From Isoetes taiwanensis (taxonomy: Eukaryota > Streptophyta > Lycopodiopsida > Isoetales > Isoetaceae), in the NCBI GenBank assembly GCA_021234155.1, contig JAJEKV010000114.1, positions 1,127,654-1,191,653 on the forward strand: a DNA stretch of 64,000 nucleotides, in the 5' to 3' direction. The stretch's first letter is position 1; each line of letters begins with the position of its first letter. The notes beneath the pieces are model-generated. The model saw nothing but the letters and a program-made list of their open reading frames with translations, did not search any database and was not told the DNA's origin. Both the position numbers and the translations under genes were made by a program. Of this stretch, positions 22,305 to 33,579 are shown in pieces.

Positions 22305-24086
22305 AGAATAGAATAGAATATGATTTTATCGTCCACGGAGACCAACTGGCCTATGGGACCCAAGTACAAAGAGAGAGCAGCGGCGATTATTACTACGGGA
22401 TTAAAAACCCCGCCAGAAGGCTTTTGGGAAAAACCTTAGTAGCAATAAGGATCTTTGACATCTTTACCTGTTATATACATAATCACAAAAGTGCAATTGA
22501 GGTCAATGTGGATAGGACGGGGGCATAAGCGAGTCCGCGTATCCATTACCTCCTGAGATGCGATCCCAACAAGCCCTCTGAGGAGGCCGTGCCCGATAGC
22601 TCATGCAAGGCGATGGGGCACAACTAACCGAGCATCACCGAGAGCCGGATATGCTGGAAATGATGCGACGAGCACGGAGGCGTGACTTTCATCCTCAATG
22701 GCCTGTTGGCATTGGCGGACTCTGTCCTCCGCGGCGGCTCGAATCCATCTCCCTATCTCAATGCGGAGGTGGTATGCACCTGCGAATGGAAGCAATCACC
22801 TGGCGCTTTTCATGGGTAGATGGGTGCCTGCAGTAGTGGTGTGGGCCCTCGTGAGCATGGGATTAACCTGGCTGTCGATAATTTGCCACCTTGACATGTG
22901 ACAGGGGCCTCACGCATCCCAAAGCTTGGCCATGAAGCAAGCATCAAAATCTTTTCAAAGGCGTGGCGTTCCTTCGGTGTATGCAGCGATCCACATCGTA
23001 TGCTGCACATTCCATAGCGAGAACCAGCGGGCTTGCTTGTCTTTCCAGCCCGGGCTTTGGTCATTGCCCAGCCCATCGCCCTTTGCCAAAGCAAGGTTGG
23101 GCAGCCGGGGCTTCATCCATAGCCACCACCTTCACGGAAGTAAATAATGTGGCGTTCGGTAGCGGCCCTCTCGTAATGGAAGGAAGCTTTGTCTCTGGAG
23201 CAAGATCGATATGGGACCGTGGATTTCACTCCCGGTGCGGGCCAAGAAGGCCTTACATGCACTGCTCTAGATCATTCCAAGTGGTGAGGGATATCACAGC
23301 CCCCACACTACGCCCCATAGAGGAGGACCCGGTTCAACCAAGGCCCCGAACAAGTGTGCTGGTGACCCCATGCATCTGGCTACGCCTTGTATTTGTTGTT
23401 TTGCATTGCATCTGGGGCTTTCCAGCTGCGGTGACCACGTAACGATGGATGCATCCCAGTGTGTGGTAGTAGAAAACTCAATGCCCAAATACTTATAAAG
23501 ATGAGCCACCTCCACTACCCGCCCTGGTAAGTGAATGAGGGAAGGCGTGGGTGCCGGATGATGGGACCAGCACACCCTTGTCTTGGCCAAGTTAACTCTC
23601 ATGTCGAGTGAATTGGCGAAAGTGTCCAAAGCATCCGGTGGCGTTGCATGTCCTGCGGGGTATATGCGGCAGTCAACATCATCGGCATATATGAGTTGCC
23701 GGGATTATGTGGTGCATCAACCGGAAGCGCCTCCCAGGTGCTTTCGACTAGCCATTCTTCTAGGCGGTCAATGTACAAGCCCCGAAGCGCCGGGGATAGA
23801 GGGCAGCCCTGGCGCACCCCAATGCTACTAACAACGGGCTCCCGACGATTGTGAGACGGCCGAGCAAGCCTGCAGATGAATGCGTATATAGCATTACGCA
23901 AGTCGGCGGGGTCCCTAGTCGCCTCAATCTATCCCACAACTTATCCCGAGGCACTGTGTCAAAAGCCTTTGCGAAATCCACAAAGCAACAGTACAGATTC
24001 TGGCGTCGATTCCGGCTATCCTCTATGAGTGTTCGCAGAGTGAAGATATGGTCAATAGTAGAATGCCGGGGGCGGAAGCCTGCCTG
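22305..24086 (-). mobile_element. 5'-truncated LINE (variable-tail family), 1.78 kb
   Basis: A minus-strand reverse transcriptase spread over several frames: DFAKAFDTVPRDKLW (about 23980-23937), IGVRQGCPLSPAL (near 23820), YADDVDC (about 23694-23674), then VNLAKTRVCW and YKYLGIEFST (23590-23480). The YADD catalytic box is intact but frameshifts break the protein. The 3' end has GGGGTTTTTAATCCC, GGGTCCCATAGGCC, GTGGACGATAAAATC and three ATTCT units (22305-22320). The sister site in block B copy 1 is empty and has 15 extra bases (gtgatacctttgtta), so insertion deleted part of the target. Confidence 0.85.
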
Positions 24087-24710
24087 AATTAGAAGAATTC
24101 GTGTTTCTTTTTTGTATGGTTACTCCTCCAACGAAGCTTAAGAAGTTCCAAAGGCCATTGGTATAACAAATTAACTCATATAACTATGTCTGCTAGTATT
24201 AAGTGATATTAAACCCACATACTCAATCAAACGAAAAACCAACAGCATAAGCATTATGAATCAAGAGCAGACTGTGATTTTGCCATCTTGGGCACTTTTG
24301 AATTCAAATATTTTACACGTCTCTTTAACAATAAAGGCATGCTGGAAATCTAGCACCTTGATTCTTCTTTCACAAAAAACTAAAACAACTCAGCAATTTC
24401 AGTCAATACTTTGAACCCATTCTTAGGGTTGCTCTACCGGATTGCTGTGATCTAAAGCATCTAGAAAAGCATGTGTTGTTTAACAAATTTGAAACAACTG
24501 CCTTGTTGATTTGATATGCAGTGCATTCTTGGCTCAAAATAAGATGCTCTGTTCCAACCCTAAATAAACTCCATCTGCATTCTGGCAAAGTAATATACTA
24601 GTCATAGCCACAACCATAGTGGAGAAAATGATTTTTGATCCAGATGCAATCAAGCAGATATCTTGAAGGGCAGACACTGATACATTAGGGCCAGAGATTG
24701 TTGGACGCCC

Positions 24711-25199
24711 TTAATTCGGTAGCCCCAAGCATTCTACGCACAGATATATATGCAACATGGCTTTGAGAATATTGAGCATTGACCTTCCATTGTTCGGTCT
24801 GTCAAGCTCGAGTAGAACACTGCAATGCACTCCCAACAAGTATGTCAGTCCAAGGCAGTGCAAAACAGCGCCTTGAATGGTAACGATTTGAGGGCAAGAT
24901 GATGAACGATCATCGCTAGCCATATGCCTCTCATCCCGCTCCCTGCTCCCTATTCCCTTTGTTTCAAAACCTATCCCTATCCCTATCTGGCGACCTGGGT
25001 TGCTAGAACTTGAATGCTCTGCAATCGCCATAACCAGAACCTGCAAGACATTTGAGGCGCCATAGCCAAACACTGAAGAGCTTAACAGTGAAAACATAGG
25101 AGACCTCAGCAAATACAGGGAAGAGCTCAGGAAGGAGGTAGGAGAGATCAAATTCGGTGAAAATCCTATGCAGGGCGCATCTTTCTTTCCTCCTCTCAT
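24711..25199 (-). CDS. Unrecognised ORF, block B copy 2
   Basis: A 162-codon frame containing MASDDRSSSCPQIV as in the 11798-12190 ORF, here with an extra 92 upstream codons (MRGGKKDAPCIGFS...). The upstream part (25000-25199) lies outside the duplicated block, so the long frame is probably fortuitous. If anything is coding, it is the shared segment of about 52 residues. Confidence 0.25.
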   Translation of the reverse strand: MRGGKKDAPCIGFSPNLISPTSFLSSSLYLLRSPMFSLLSSSVFGYGASNVLQVLVMAIAEHSSSSNPGRQIGIGIGFETKGIGSRERDERHMASDDRSSSCPQIVTIQGAVLHCLGLTYLLGVHCSVLLELDRPNNGRSMLNILKAMLHIYLCVECLGLPN

Positions 25200-25274
25200 C
25201 GGTCAGCTATCTAGCCCCACACCTTATGCCGCGTTTAGATTGCGGCGCAGAATCACAAAAAAAAAAAAAAGCCG

Positions 25275-26040
25275 GTCTGAACTAGTTAACCCTAGACCAG
25301 ACATCCACCTCAGTCAATCCTTTGGTAGTATTATCAACCTATTACTGGACTGAGCCTATCCAGAATAGTATCCTTTTACCCATTTAACTCTGCTATAACA
25401 TATGTCCACTTAGCATTTGATCATTTAAACAACTAGCAGTAAGACAACTTTTAACTAAATAATCCATCTATAATCATGTATAACATGTCTACGTTTTGTA
25501 CAGTTTGTTTATAATCATATGGTCAAAGGTTATATGGTCAAAGCCAAGAACCTGTGTTCACAAATATTATTCATGGCCAATATCAATGCTAGACTTGAAT
25601 TAAAATCTGAAGTCATATGCTTCTTTTGTACAATAGGACCAAGCCTTAGACCTATCTCAAATTCTGCTCATTTATGTAAAAGATCCAATAGACCAGTAGC
25701 TTTGTAGAACATTTAAGCATTCTCAATCTTAAAAATAGACTAGAAAGCAAAATTTACATGAAAGTAGTTTTAACCCTGTTTGGGTGATGCTTTTGCCATT
25801 TAGAATTCGTAGATACGAGTCCCGCAAAATTAGTGATCTATTTCTCCATCCTTCTTGTAGCCAAATCCAACCTAGAAAAGCAAAGGGAACAATGGGAAGA
25901 AAATCCCGTACCTGCAGCCAATCAATACCCTGTAATGTACCTGCATGTTAATGGTATCAGGGCAAGGGCCAAAAGGTACATTGGGATTTTCAGCTCTTCG
26001 CTGATTACCCATTGTGCCTCTTGCCCTGCCAGTTGAAAAT
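25275..26040. repeat. Block A, diverged third copy
   Basis: Anchors shared with the other copies: 'gaactagttaa.cctag', then 'tcagtcaatcc' (25275-25325), and 'cccgtacctgcagccaa' followed by 'gggccaaaaggtac' (25910-25980). Identity is patchy, so this is an older duplicate or a common ancestral repeat. Confidence 0.5.
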
Positions 26041-26261
26041 AGCTAAAAGAATACATGGAGAAAAAATGCAACTGCATAGACATCTGCCAGCACTTAAAGA
26101 GCTTATCTTATATCACTTTCTATCACATGGCCAGCGGATATGCATAGGTCATCAGATCCTTCTTGTATTGTATAAATTCAAGAATGTAAACATTCTAATT
26201 ACCATGACAGTTCTACTAGGCCATGACCGGTATTTTATTGGGACACAAAACTCTGCATAGT

Positions 26262-26390
26262 AATATGCCAGCATAGTTATTCATGTAGACATCCATCCAT
26301 GTTATTCATGTTATTCATCCATCCATGCATAGTAATATGCCAGCATAGTAACTCTGCATAGTTATTCATGTAGACATATCCATGCTCAGC
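26262..26390. repeat. Short local repeats
   Basis: 'gcatagtaatatgccagcat' and 'gttattcatgtagacat' each occur twice, interleaved with CATCCATCCATG units. Slippage-type local duplication. Confidence 0.6.
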
Positions 26391-26627
26391 ATTACAGGGT
26401 TCTATCTAACAACCCCAAACAAAAGAAGACTAAATGTTCCTATTAAATAGAACAAATCAAATGCCCTGTATATTATGAAAGCCAAAATCTGGAAACAGAT
26501 TAAAAGAACCTGTAAGTTTTGGAGATCTTCCTCTGAATCTTGTGTCAAGTTGGCATTTGAGCAGATATATGATCTCCTAGCATTTGTTGTTGAACGATAA
26601 TACATTTTTTGGTAACCCATTTTGTCA

Positions 26628-27105
26628 TCTCTGCCATTGAAGCCACGATTTTGGCCAGATCCTCATCCATATAATGGCATAACCCTTTGCATTAGACGGG
26701 AAAACTAAAACAAAGTTCTTGAGAACTGGATTATCTGAGCGATTGTCCATTCCATCTGAACCATTTACTACAGAAGGCATCTGCAGCAACCTCCAGCCAT
26801 TTTGCATTGGAGCTCTGCTACTGAATCCGTAGGTGTTAATAGAGACCCGGATAGATATGAAACTTTGCTCAAGGATCGTCAAAACATCAAGGCATATGCT
26901 GGAATTAACCCATTCAAAACTGGCCGCTGGAGAAGACTGCTCTAGCTTAGGGTATCCGGAAAAACATAGGCTTATGCAGTCCAAAATTCTATATGGATCA
27001 ATCTGACCACATCTGTGCTTTACTGGCACATATTTATCATTAGGTCTAGAGGAGCTGCCATAAATTTTGGCAACGCGCTTTTGACCATATCCGCCTGCTT
27101 TTCTG
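26628..27105 (-). CDS. Unrecognised long exon-like ORF
   Basis: About 160 codons open on the minus strand. The start is unclear; an AG acceptor (CTGCTCAG) lies just upstream near 27110, suggesting an internal or last exon. It reads RKAGGYGQKRVAKIYGSSSR, then CGQIDPYRILDCISLCFSGY, SINTYGFSSRAPMQNGW and LKNFVLVFPSNAKGYAIIW. The composition is that of a folded protein, with no low complexity. I do not recognise the family. No companion exon could be joined confidently. Confidence 0.4.
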
Positions 27106-27227
27106 ATGCTCTGAGCAGTATGCAATATGCAAAATATGCTCTGAGCATATGCAATATGCTCTGATCCAAACTAAAAATTTAATATGCAAATATGTCAATA
27201 CGACATACCTTATGGTAATAGTACGAT

Positions 27228-27294
27228 AGAAAATCCACGTTTTGCAAAGCCCATGGAAGCTCTCCATGAAAATCCACGTTTTGCAAAGCCCAGC
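27228..27294. repeat. Direct duplication of 25 bp
   Basis: 'gaaaatccacgttttgcaaa' plus 'gccca' occurs at about 27228 and 27268. Confidence 0.7.
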
Positions 27295-27439
27295 CTTGGT
27301 AAAAGTTACATGCATTATTTGCATGTTAACCTCCACATGTCCAACATGCATTTAAATCCAATGCATGCATATCTAAACATCTAAAAGCTTTATCATTCTA
27401 AAAGCTTCACATGTCCACTGAACCATGAACTTGCAATTA

Positions 27440-27625
27440 CATAATAAAAAAAAAAAAAAAAACAAATGTGAAACACAATTACATATGTTTTGATAACATA
27501 TTTCCCTATAATATAAGATGTAGTTTGATGGAAATAGCCATAACTTTTTTTTTGTGATGATCCAAATAAGAACGTGTCCTTGGGATGCATTATAGATGAG
27601 GATGGTATCTTCATATCGAAGCTGG
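27440..27625. repeat. Dispersed repeat after an A-run, copy 2
   Basis: The partner of 17883-18060, same orientation. An A18 run precedes the conserved 'gtgaaacacaattacatatg'. The right edges differ, so the repeat ends near 'atcgaagct'. Confidence 0.7.
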
Positions 27626-27779
27626 GCTTTCTATGCATGGATCACGTATGCCCCTGGACAACTATTTGATGGGCAAGATCTGAAAAAAATGCTAAAAAAA
27701 TGCATGGGTTTTCTAAAAAAATTCTCCATGCATTTGCACAATTATCGAGGAGAATGTTTTAAACTATAAACCGCAATTT

Positions 27780-28680
27780 TAAGCTTCCACGCTTTATTAG
27801 TTTTTTTTTTCAAAATCAATTGCTTGTTTCATGTAAATTTCCTCCTCCAACTTTGCATTCAAAAATGCTGTCTTCACATCCATATAGTGAATTTCCATAT
27901 TGAAGGCATTTGCCATGGCCATAAGAGCCTTTATGCTTGTCATTTTGTCTATACCTCTTTTTTGAAAAAAAATCCTGTATTACTAATCTTGCTTTGTACT
28001 TTCGTATGATTCCATCTACCTCAAGTTTTCTTTTAAATGCCCACCAATTACAAATAATAGTTTTGTCCTTGGATGGTTCACTACTTCATAAGTCAAAGTT
28101 CTTTCAAGAGACTCTATCGCTGCCTCGATTGCTCTTTGTTATTCTTTGCCTTGTTCTGGTTGTATAGCCTCTTCATAACTCTCATGTACATCCTTTTCCA
28201 AGACAATAATAACGTCATTTTATTTTATTATTCTCTTGCTTTTTCTCCATTGTACTTTTGTATCCTTGAATATATTATCTTTTAATTTTTTAATTTCACT
28301 CCTCCTTTTCTTTACATTTGGAACATCAAGTTCCTCTTGCTGACCATTATTCAAATTGTCCAAGTTTCATGTTTGCAAGCTCGTCAGTCCAATATTCTCT
28401 TCACCATTATCCTCTAAGTTGTCAGATTCTATATCTTTCAAAGCTAAACCTTTGATTTCTTTTTCATATTCAATATCACTCGCGTCATTTTTTGCAATAC
28501 TACTTGACTATGTTCCTTCAATTTCTTTTAATTCTTTAATGTTCTATTTTTCAAGTGTTCCCTTTTGCATTCATCATCAAACCATTTATTTTGAAGGAAA
28601 CAGAATGAGCGAGATGGTCTATTGATTCGTCTTCTCTCAAAACATTGTTGTGCTGGAGTCAGAAAAAACATTAACAAGCT
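27780..28680 (-). mobile_element. Ty1/copia pol fragment, degenerate
   Basis: On the minus strand, frames jump but order is kept: an SKR..-type linker (WRKSKR), YEEAIQ, then KRKLEVDGIIRKYKARLV, FFQKKGI-like text, and NAFNMEIHYMDVKTAFLNA followed by LEEEIYM. This is the diagnostic copia reverse-transcriptase N-terminal block. Stops and shifts are frequent. The YVDD box, RNase H and LTRs are not seen. Confidence 0.75.
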
Positions 28681-28769
28681 TGGCATATTGTTGTTCCATT
28701 AAGGGAAGCTACAAGACTCTCGATATCTTTTTTGTTAGTAGAGGGTCATTATTCCTATGCTTTTTCATA

Positions 28770-29560
28770 ATACAAACAAAGCCGAGGCACCCCGGAGGTG
28801 GCTCACACTAGAGTTGTATTCGTTGCTGATCTACTGACGAAGAGAGGTTGGTGATCAAAATTGGCCTCCTCATCTCTACTATGTGTGCCCACCTGTAATG
28901 TGTGAGAAGATGTAGGTTTTTCTCGACCATGAGCACATAATCTACCATTCTAGATCCCCTACCCTGGTTCTGCTAATTTGCAAGGTACAAGGAGAAGGAT
29001 GGCCTTTTGCGAGACCTTTGTAAATAATCAGGTCGAAGGTGTTGCATGTCTTATTCTTATTCTTTAAAGGCATATGATAGAATCTTGCATTAGCTGATGT
29101 GCTTGGTCAAAGGTCTTCCATATATTGAAGCTGCAACATCTCCTTAGAAAATGGATTGGACTGTCAATTTATCTGCAACTGTCCGTGCATTAAAATCCTC
29201 TACTAGCACAACATGGCCCAATTGTTTTTTCTGTTGAATTTGAATGTTTGTGGTAGAAGTTTGAGTCGACATGTGGGAAATAATATGCTGCAATGAAGAG
29301 GGAACATCTACATGTATTTTACACCCGTATACATGTGCCTATTTGCCGTGTATAATGAAACTGAAGATGCCAAGGATGTCTTGTAATAACAGACTATGCC
29401 TCCTTGAATTGCCCATGCACTCATTGAACAGTGAATATTCTTGATATCCTAGTAAATCTACTATCCTTCGTCCAACATGTTCCCATCAAGAGGGGTTCAT
29501 ACTGTACTGGCCATAGAACACTAGTGAGTGACCTTTAGGATGTTTATTTTTTATGATAAC
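28770..29560 (-). mobile_element. LINE endonuclease remnant
   Basis: The minus-strand translation gives GHVVLVEDFNART, recalling the apurinic endonuclease GDFNAR box, and further on a VDYVL motif. The frame is broken by several stops. The upstream text (to about 29960) is probably part of the same element but carries no motif I can name. Confidence 0.5.
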
Positions 29561-29959
29561 ATACATATACGTCATATACAAGTATAGTTTTTGTGCATTC
29601 CATTTTATACAATGAAGGCGATCATCAATCTGTTGGATGCACATTTTCATGTTGGAAATGCATTGCTTTTCTATGGCCAGTTGCCTTTTCAGTGATGTAG
29701 GTGCTGAAGTCTCTAGCTGTTGAGCAAGACATGTGACCTTAACTGTTAAACGTTCAATGATTGCATGGACCTGTCTCCAAGGCTCTTCTCAGATGTCCAG
29801 TTTCGACGTCTTTGAGAGCGACTTACTGTTAGGTTTGAGTGGGCCATAGGCCTATCTATCCAAGTATGTTGAATGTGTCTTTGCCTCACCTCCTTTCTTG
29901 GGGTAGGCTTGTTGCCCTTACCTGTGTGGTCTCTGCCTGGAGAGAGAACCTCAGAATCT

Positions 29960-31099
29960 GCTCAACATAGGGAGCACACTAAAATATAAAAATAAAATGG
30001 CCTAGAGGCAAGCATATTACATAAAGCTAATGGCTAGTTTGGGTATTTGCTATTTATGTGTATTTATCATGTTGGTGGCCATTTAAGTTGGTGCAAGGAG
30101 GGTGATGTAGTTTGCAATGTATGTGGAAGATATGGATTGCAATGTTCAAATCAGTGCTTAACATATTGTTTCTTCTTCCCTATTTCAATGGGCTGCTTAA
30201 ACCATTTAGCAATTAATCATCCAACACAAAAAACGAGATAAGAGGGTTGAAAGCTTCAAGATAGCCATCCAATGAAGAACATGGTAAGAGATTTGAAAGC
30301 TTTGAGAGCACTAAGAGAAGTGCTGGCCGACAGATGTGAAGATGTAAGGATACACGATGTATACAGTTGCATGGACTGCTATAATATATTATAGCAATTA
30401 AGTAATTTCGATGAGGGTGACCACATGATGGTAACCAGCGACACTTCTAGAATATATATGTAGGGAGAAGACCTCCTCGAATGCCAAATGTCTGGCACTA
30501 ATTGCAATGGAAGCAGAGCCAGTAATTGGGGTGTCTAGCAGATGGAGACTGCGGGCTTCTGGATAATATAATTTATATCTAATTTTTTTGGCGATCCAAT
30601 AAAAATGATGTATGTACAACTCGTTTTGATCTTTAATCCCAATTGTTCTTTTTGGTGACACCCATATAACTTATCGAAATGGTGAACTATCATACTCAGT
30701 ATTATAAAACTAAATTGAGATGAATAGAGTTCTATTTATCTACATGTGCTATGAAAAAAATGAGATCGGAACAAACCAGTATCAATGGTGGATTGTGACC
30801 TGGGAATATAATTAGTCGGGAAAACATTGACTTTTAGAGGGGCGAATAAAAACAGATAAAGGTCTATCGACATAATATAGATAAATACATATCATTTAGC
30901 AACCGAGTTACCATTCAAAAGTGGAATTTTTCGTACTTTGAACAAAAACAACCATTTGGCAACATCTGAGTTGAATTTTGAGGATGTGCAACTTTGAAAT
31001 CCGTTCGAAATCGAAATTTTTCAAATTTTTGATGAAGACAACCATTTGGCAAGGTAATACTGTAGGCTTAAATCCTGTGTATTCTTAAGCTGATTATTA
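29960..31099. other. No gene recognised
   Basis: AT-rich with short unsupported frames. The frame at 30398-30661 (minus) has no recognisable domain. Confidence 0.4.
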
Positions 31100-31104
31100 C
31101 TAGC

Positions 31105-31603
31105 TGTGACGACCATACGGATATTCGTATCATACGAACATTATACTCCTATGTACATCGTCACACGGATGCAAAAGGGTAGTTGCACAAGACAAGGTTT
31201 GAACTCGCAACCTTCCAGTTGCGAGTCACACACCCTTGCCAAGTGCGCTACCAATATTTGTTGAAGACATTTCTTTACGTCTTTCTCATATGTGGGACTA
31301 TCTCCATTTAGGTTCTAGGGGCGCCACTCCAATGGATGAGATCGTGCTAAGTGTCGCGCATGCATTTAGGTTCTAGAACATTCTAGAACTTTCTGGAGAT
31401 AGTCCCACATATGAGAAAGACGTAAAGAAATGTCTTCAACAAATATTGGTAGCGCACTTGGCAAGGGTGTGTGACTCGCAACTGGAAGGTTGCGAGTTCA
31501 AACCCTGTCTTATGCAACTACCCTTTTGCATCCGTGTGACGACCATCTTTTGTACATAGGAGTATAATGTTCGTATGATACGAATATCCGTATGGTCGTC
31601 ACA
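31105..31603. mobile_element. Fold-back element with tRNA-like arms and 5-bp TSD
   Basis: The left arm 31105-31305 is the reverse complement of the right arm 31395-31603, with only small differences, around an 89-base centre. The ends read TGTGACGACC...GGTCGTCACA and are flanked by CTAGC on both sides (31100-31104 and 31604-31608), a 5-bp target-site duplication. Inside each arm is a tRNA-like sequence. In the right arm an A box (tagcgcacttgg, 31450-31461) and a B box (gagttcaaacc, 31494-31504) sit 32 bases apart, exactly the tRNA spacing. Acceptor-stem pairing is not seen, so it is not a working tRNA gene. No transposase: non-autonomous. Confidence 0.8.
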
Positions 31604-31715
31604 CTAGCCATAATTCAAATCTATAAGTAAGTCAATACAGGGGAATGTTTGCTTGGACGCCCATGAATATCCTTATGCACTGACTCGCTTCCCCAAATGC
31701 AAGGGAGTCGAGAAA

Positions 31716-31755
31716 GAGAAATGTTCGCGGCGCCGCCGCCGCAATAAATTTCTTG
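31716..31755. repeat. GC-rich palindrome, second copy
   Basis: GAGAAATGTTCGCGGCGCCG, then CCGCCGCAATAAATTTCTTG: the same outer arms as at 5807-5849, with a shortened GC core. Confidence 0.55.
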
Positions 31756-31833
31756 TATATCTAATTCTAATAAATGCACTAGATTAATTAGAGGTATAAG
31801 ATGGAGGGGATGGCAATGCACTGAAAGCCTGGA

Positions 31834-32190
31834 ATGGAAGAATTCTTAAACTCTATGGTGCAGCCTAAGCAGATGAGAGGTTCCATCAGTAAAGGATCGG
31901 ATCAGGCTAGAATGCAGATTGTAGCGAAGGTAGCGAAAGGGGCAGTGGAGCAGGCCATGAATTTTGGTGATCGAAAAGGAAAGCCAAAGATGAGAGAGAT
32001 AATAAATACAGATAAGAGAAGGACAATTGAATTTCGAATACCAAGGAATGAAGCGATTAAGGAGTCAATGTGTAAGGCCGGGTTAGTCGAGGAGAGGGAA
32101 GTGGCATACTGCATTTGCGAAATGCGATGGGGGTGCTTTAATTAGAGGCATCGCACATATTGTTACTGGGTGCACTTCTTTAAATGCATG
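31834..32190 (+). other. Dispersed repeat with conserved ORF, copy 1
   Basis: The plus-strand frame (103 codons from about 31834) reads VQPKQMRGSISKGSDQARMQ, later NFGDRKGKPKMREIINTDKR and IEFRIPRNEAIKESM. The same protein is encoded, with about five substitutions in 70 residues, on the minus strand at 63776-63988. The nucleotide copy extends at least 31840-32185 against 63655-64000. The protein is basic and not recognised. It is most likely part of an unknown transposable element. Confidence 0.5.
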
Positions 32191-32778
32191 AGGGTACACC
32201 ATTCACATGATCAGATAGACCAAAGGTATAGCATGGGGAACTTCTAAGCCTTCATGCCGGTCGATTGGAGCACAATGGGACACAAATCGGGTGAAAATAG
32301 AGTTTTGAAGCGGCTGAGGAATGAATTGAAGAGGAAAAGAGTGTGTGCGCTTTATGTAGTGAATGAAAAAGAGGCTACAATTTTTTGCACACATATTACA
32401 TGCTTGCAACGAGGGTCTTCTATGCTTAATCTGTGGCGAACTTAACCCTATAGACCCACAATATGATGCGATTATCGGGTTGTTTCGATATGCGAAGAGC
32501 ACAGGTCCAAATTATCTTTTTTAAAGGTTTTTTTTTCCTTTTTTTCTTTTTTTTTTTTCTTTTTTAAATCTTATAGTCTTTTTGAAAATGATCACTCAGA
32601 AGTAAGTGGATTTGGTGGGGGAGGGGGGGACAAAGAGGGCACCTGCCCGGTGCCATACAAAGGTCTTTTTGCAAGCTCTAGGCTGTAGGGAGGTGTGTAA
32701 GTCATCGGACAGGATGCAATTTTTAGGCTTTAAAAATATAAATTAGATGTGATATGTATAGGAAATTGCTATGGAAGT

Positions 32779-32872
32779 CGGACCAAGAATATACATTTTT
32801 GAAAATTTTTGTGGTATAATGAGATGTTCTTGAATCAAATTTATGTGGTGTAATAATAAACTAGTCAAAAGC
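32779..32872 (+). repeat. Second segment of the 31.8/63.7-kb inverted repeat
   Basis: 'attttgaaaatttttgtggt' and the following 'ataatgagatgttcttgaatc' reappear in reverse complement at 63557-63650, directly adjoining the first segment there. The 63-kb copy therefore lacks about 590 bp (32190-32775), or copy 1 gained it. Confidence 0.7.
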
Positions 32873-33579
32873 ACGTTTGGTTACTTTTTATAGAAATTAC
32901 ATGTTTTGATAATATTTTTTCCCCTCCATAATTTGTAGTTTGAAGTTCCCTATATATCAATCTCATCAAAAGCACTGCTAATTTCTAGTTACAAAATAAA
33001 AAATATAGTTTTCGTCTTCCAAATGGTTTTCGTCTATAAATCTACAAAGGAGCATATGTCTAAGCCTGCGATGTTTCTAAGAGTAGTCTGCCAATGGCTA
33101 CATTATACATAATATTATTTTTCTATTTTGATTCGTCAAGCCTATAAATCTACAAAGCAGCCTAAGTTGCATATATCAGGATTTACCTTTCTTTTTTGAA
33201 GTGAATGAACTATGATATATCCCATTCACTAATTCATGCTTGGAAAGCTCTTTATCAGCATATAGAGGAGGGGAATACACACCTCTATGTGTATCATTCT
33301 ACAGCATGGAAATGAATCTTATTCGTCTTTGTTCTCACCATGTATCTCAACTTTGCAGTGGGACTCATCCTCCTAGAGGATGCAGAAAGATAATGCTGAA
33401 ACCAATGACCAACCAAATTTTATCATGAAACAATGCTGGAAAAGCAAATAGAGTTAATCTTAGACTAGAAATCTTATGTGTTTTTTATTCAACAAACTGC
33501 AAATCTTAGGCTTTGGAACAAAATAATTTCGCTCACATAATATCTCAGGAGCTTGTGTTTCCAAATTTCCGCAAATGGC

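Larger units (their letters stand above)
20901..24998. repeat. Segmental duplication block B, copy 2
   Basis: A direct copy of 9615-12265, enlarged by a LINE (22305-24086) and rearranged by an internal inversion (about 21512-21968). It ends at cctgg (24998), where it departs from copy 1. Confidence 0.85.

Noticed and set aside
22601-23981. Numerous ORFs of 60-160 codons on both strands
   Set aside because: Frame fragments and shadows of one frameshifted LINE.
31450-31510. A functional tRNA gene
   Set aside because: A and B boxes are present, but no acceptor stem pairs and the unit lies inside a fold-back repeat; it is a tRNA-derived sequence.
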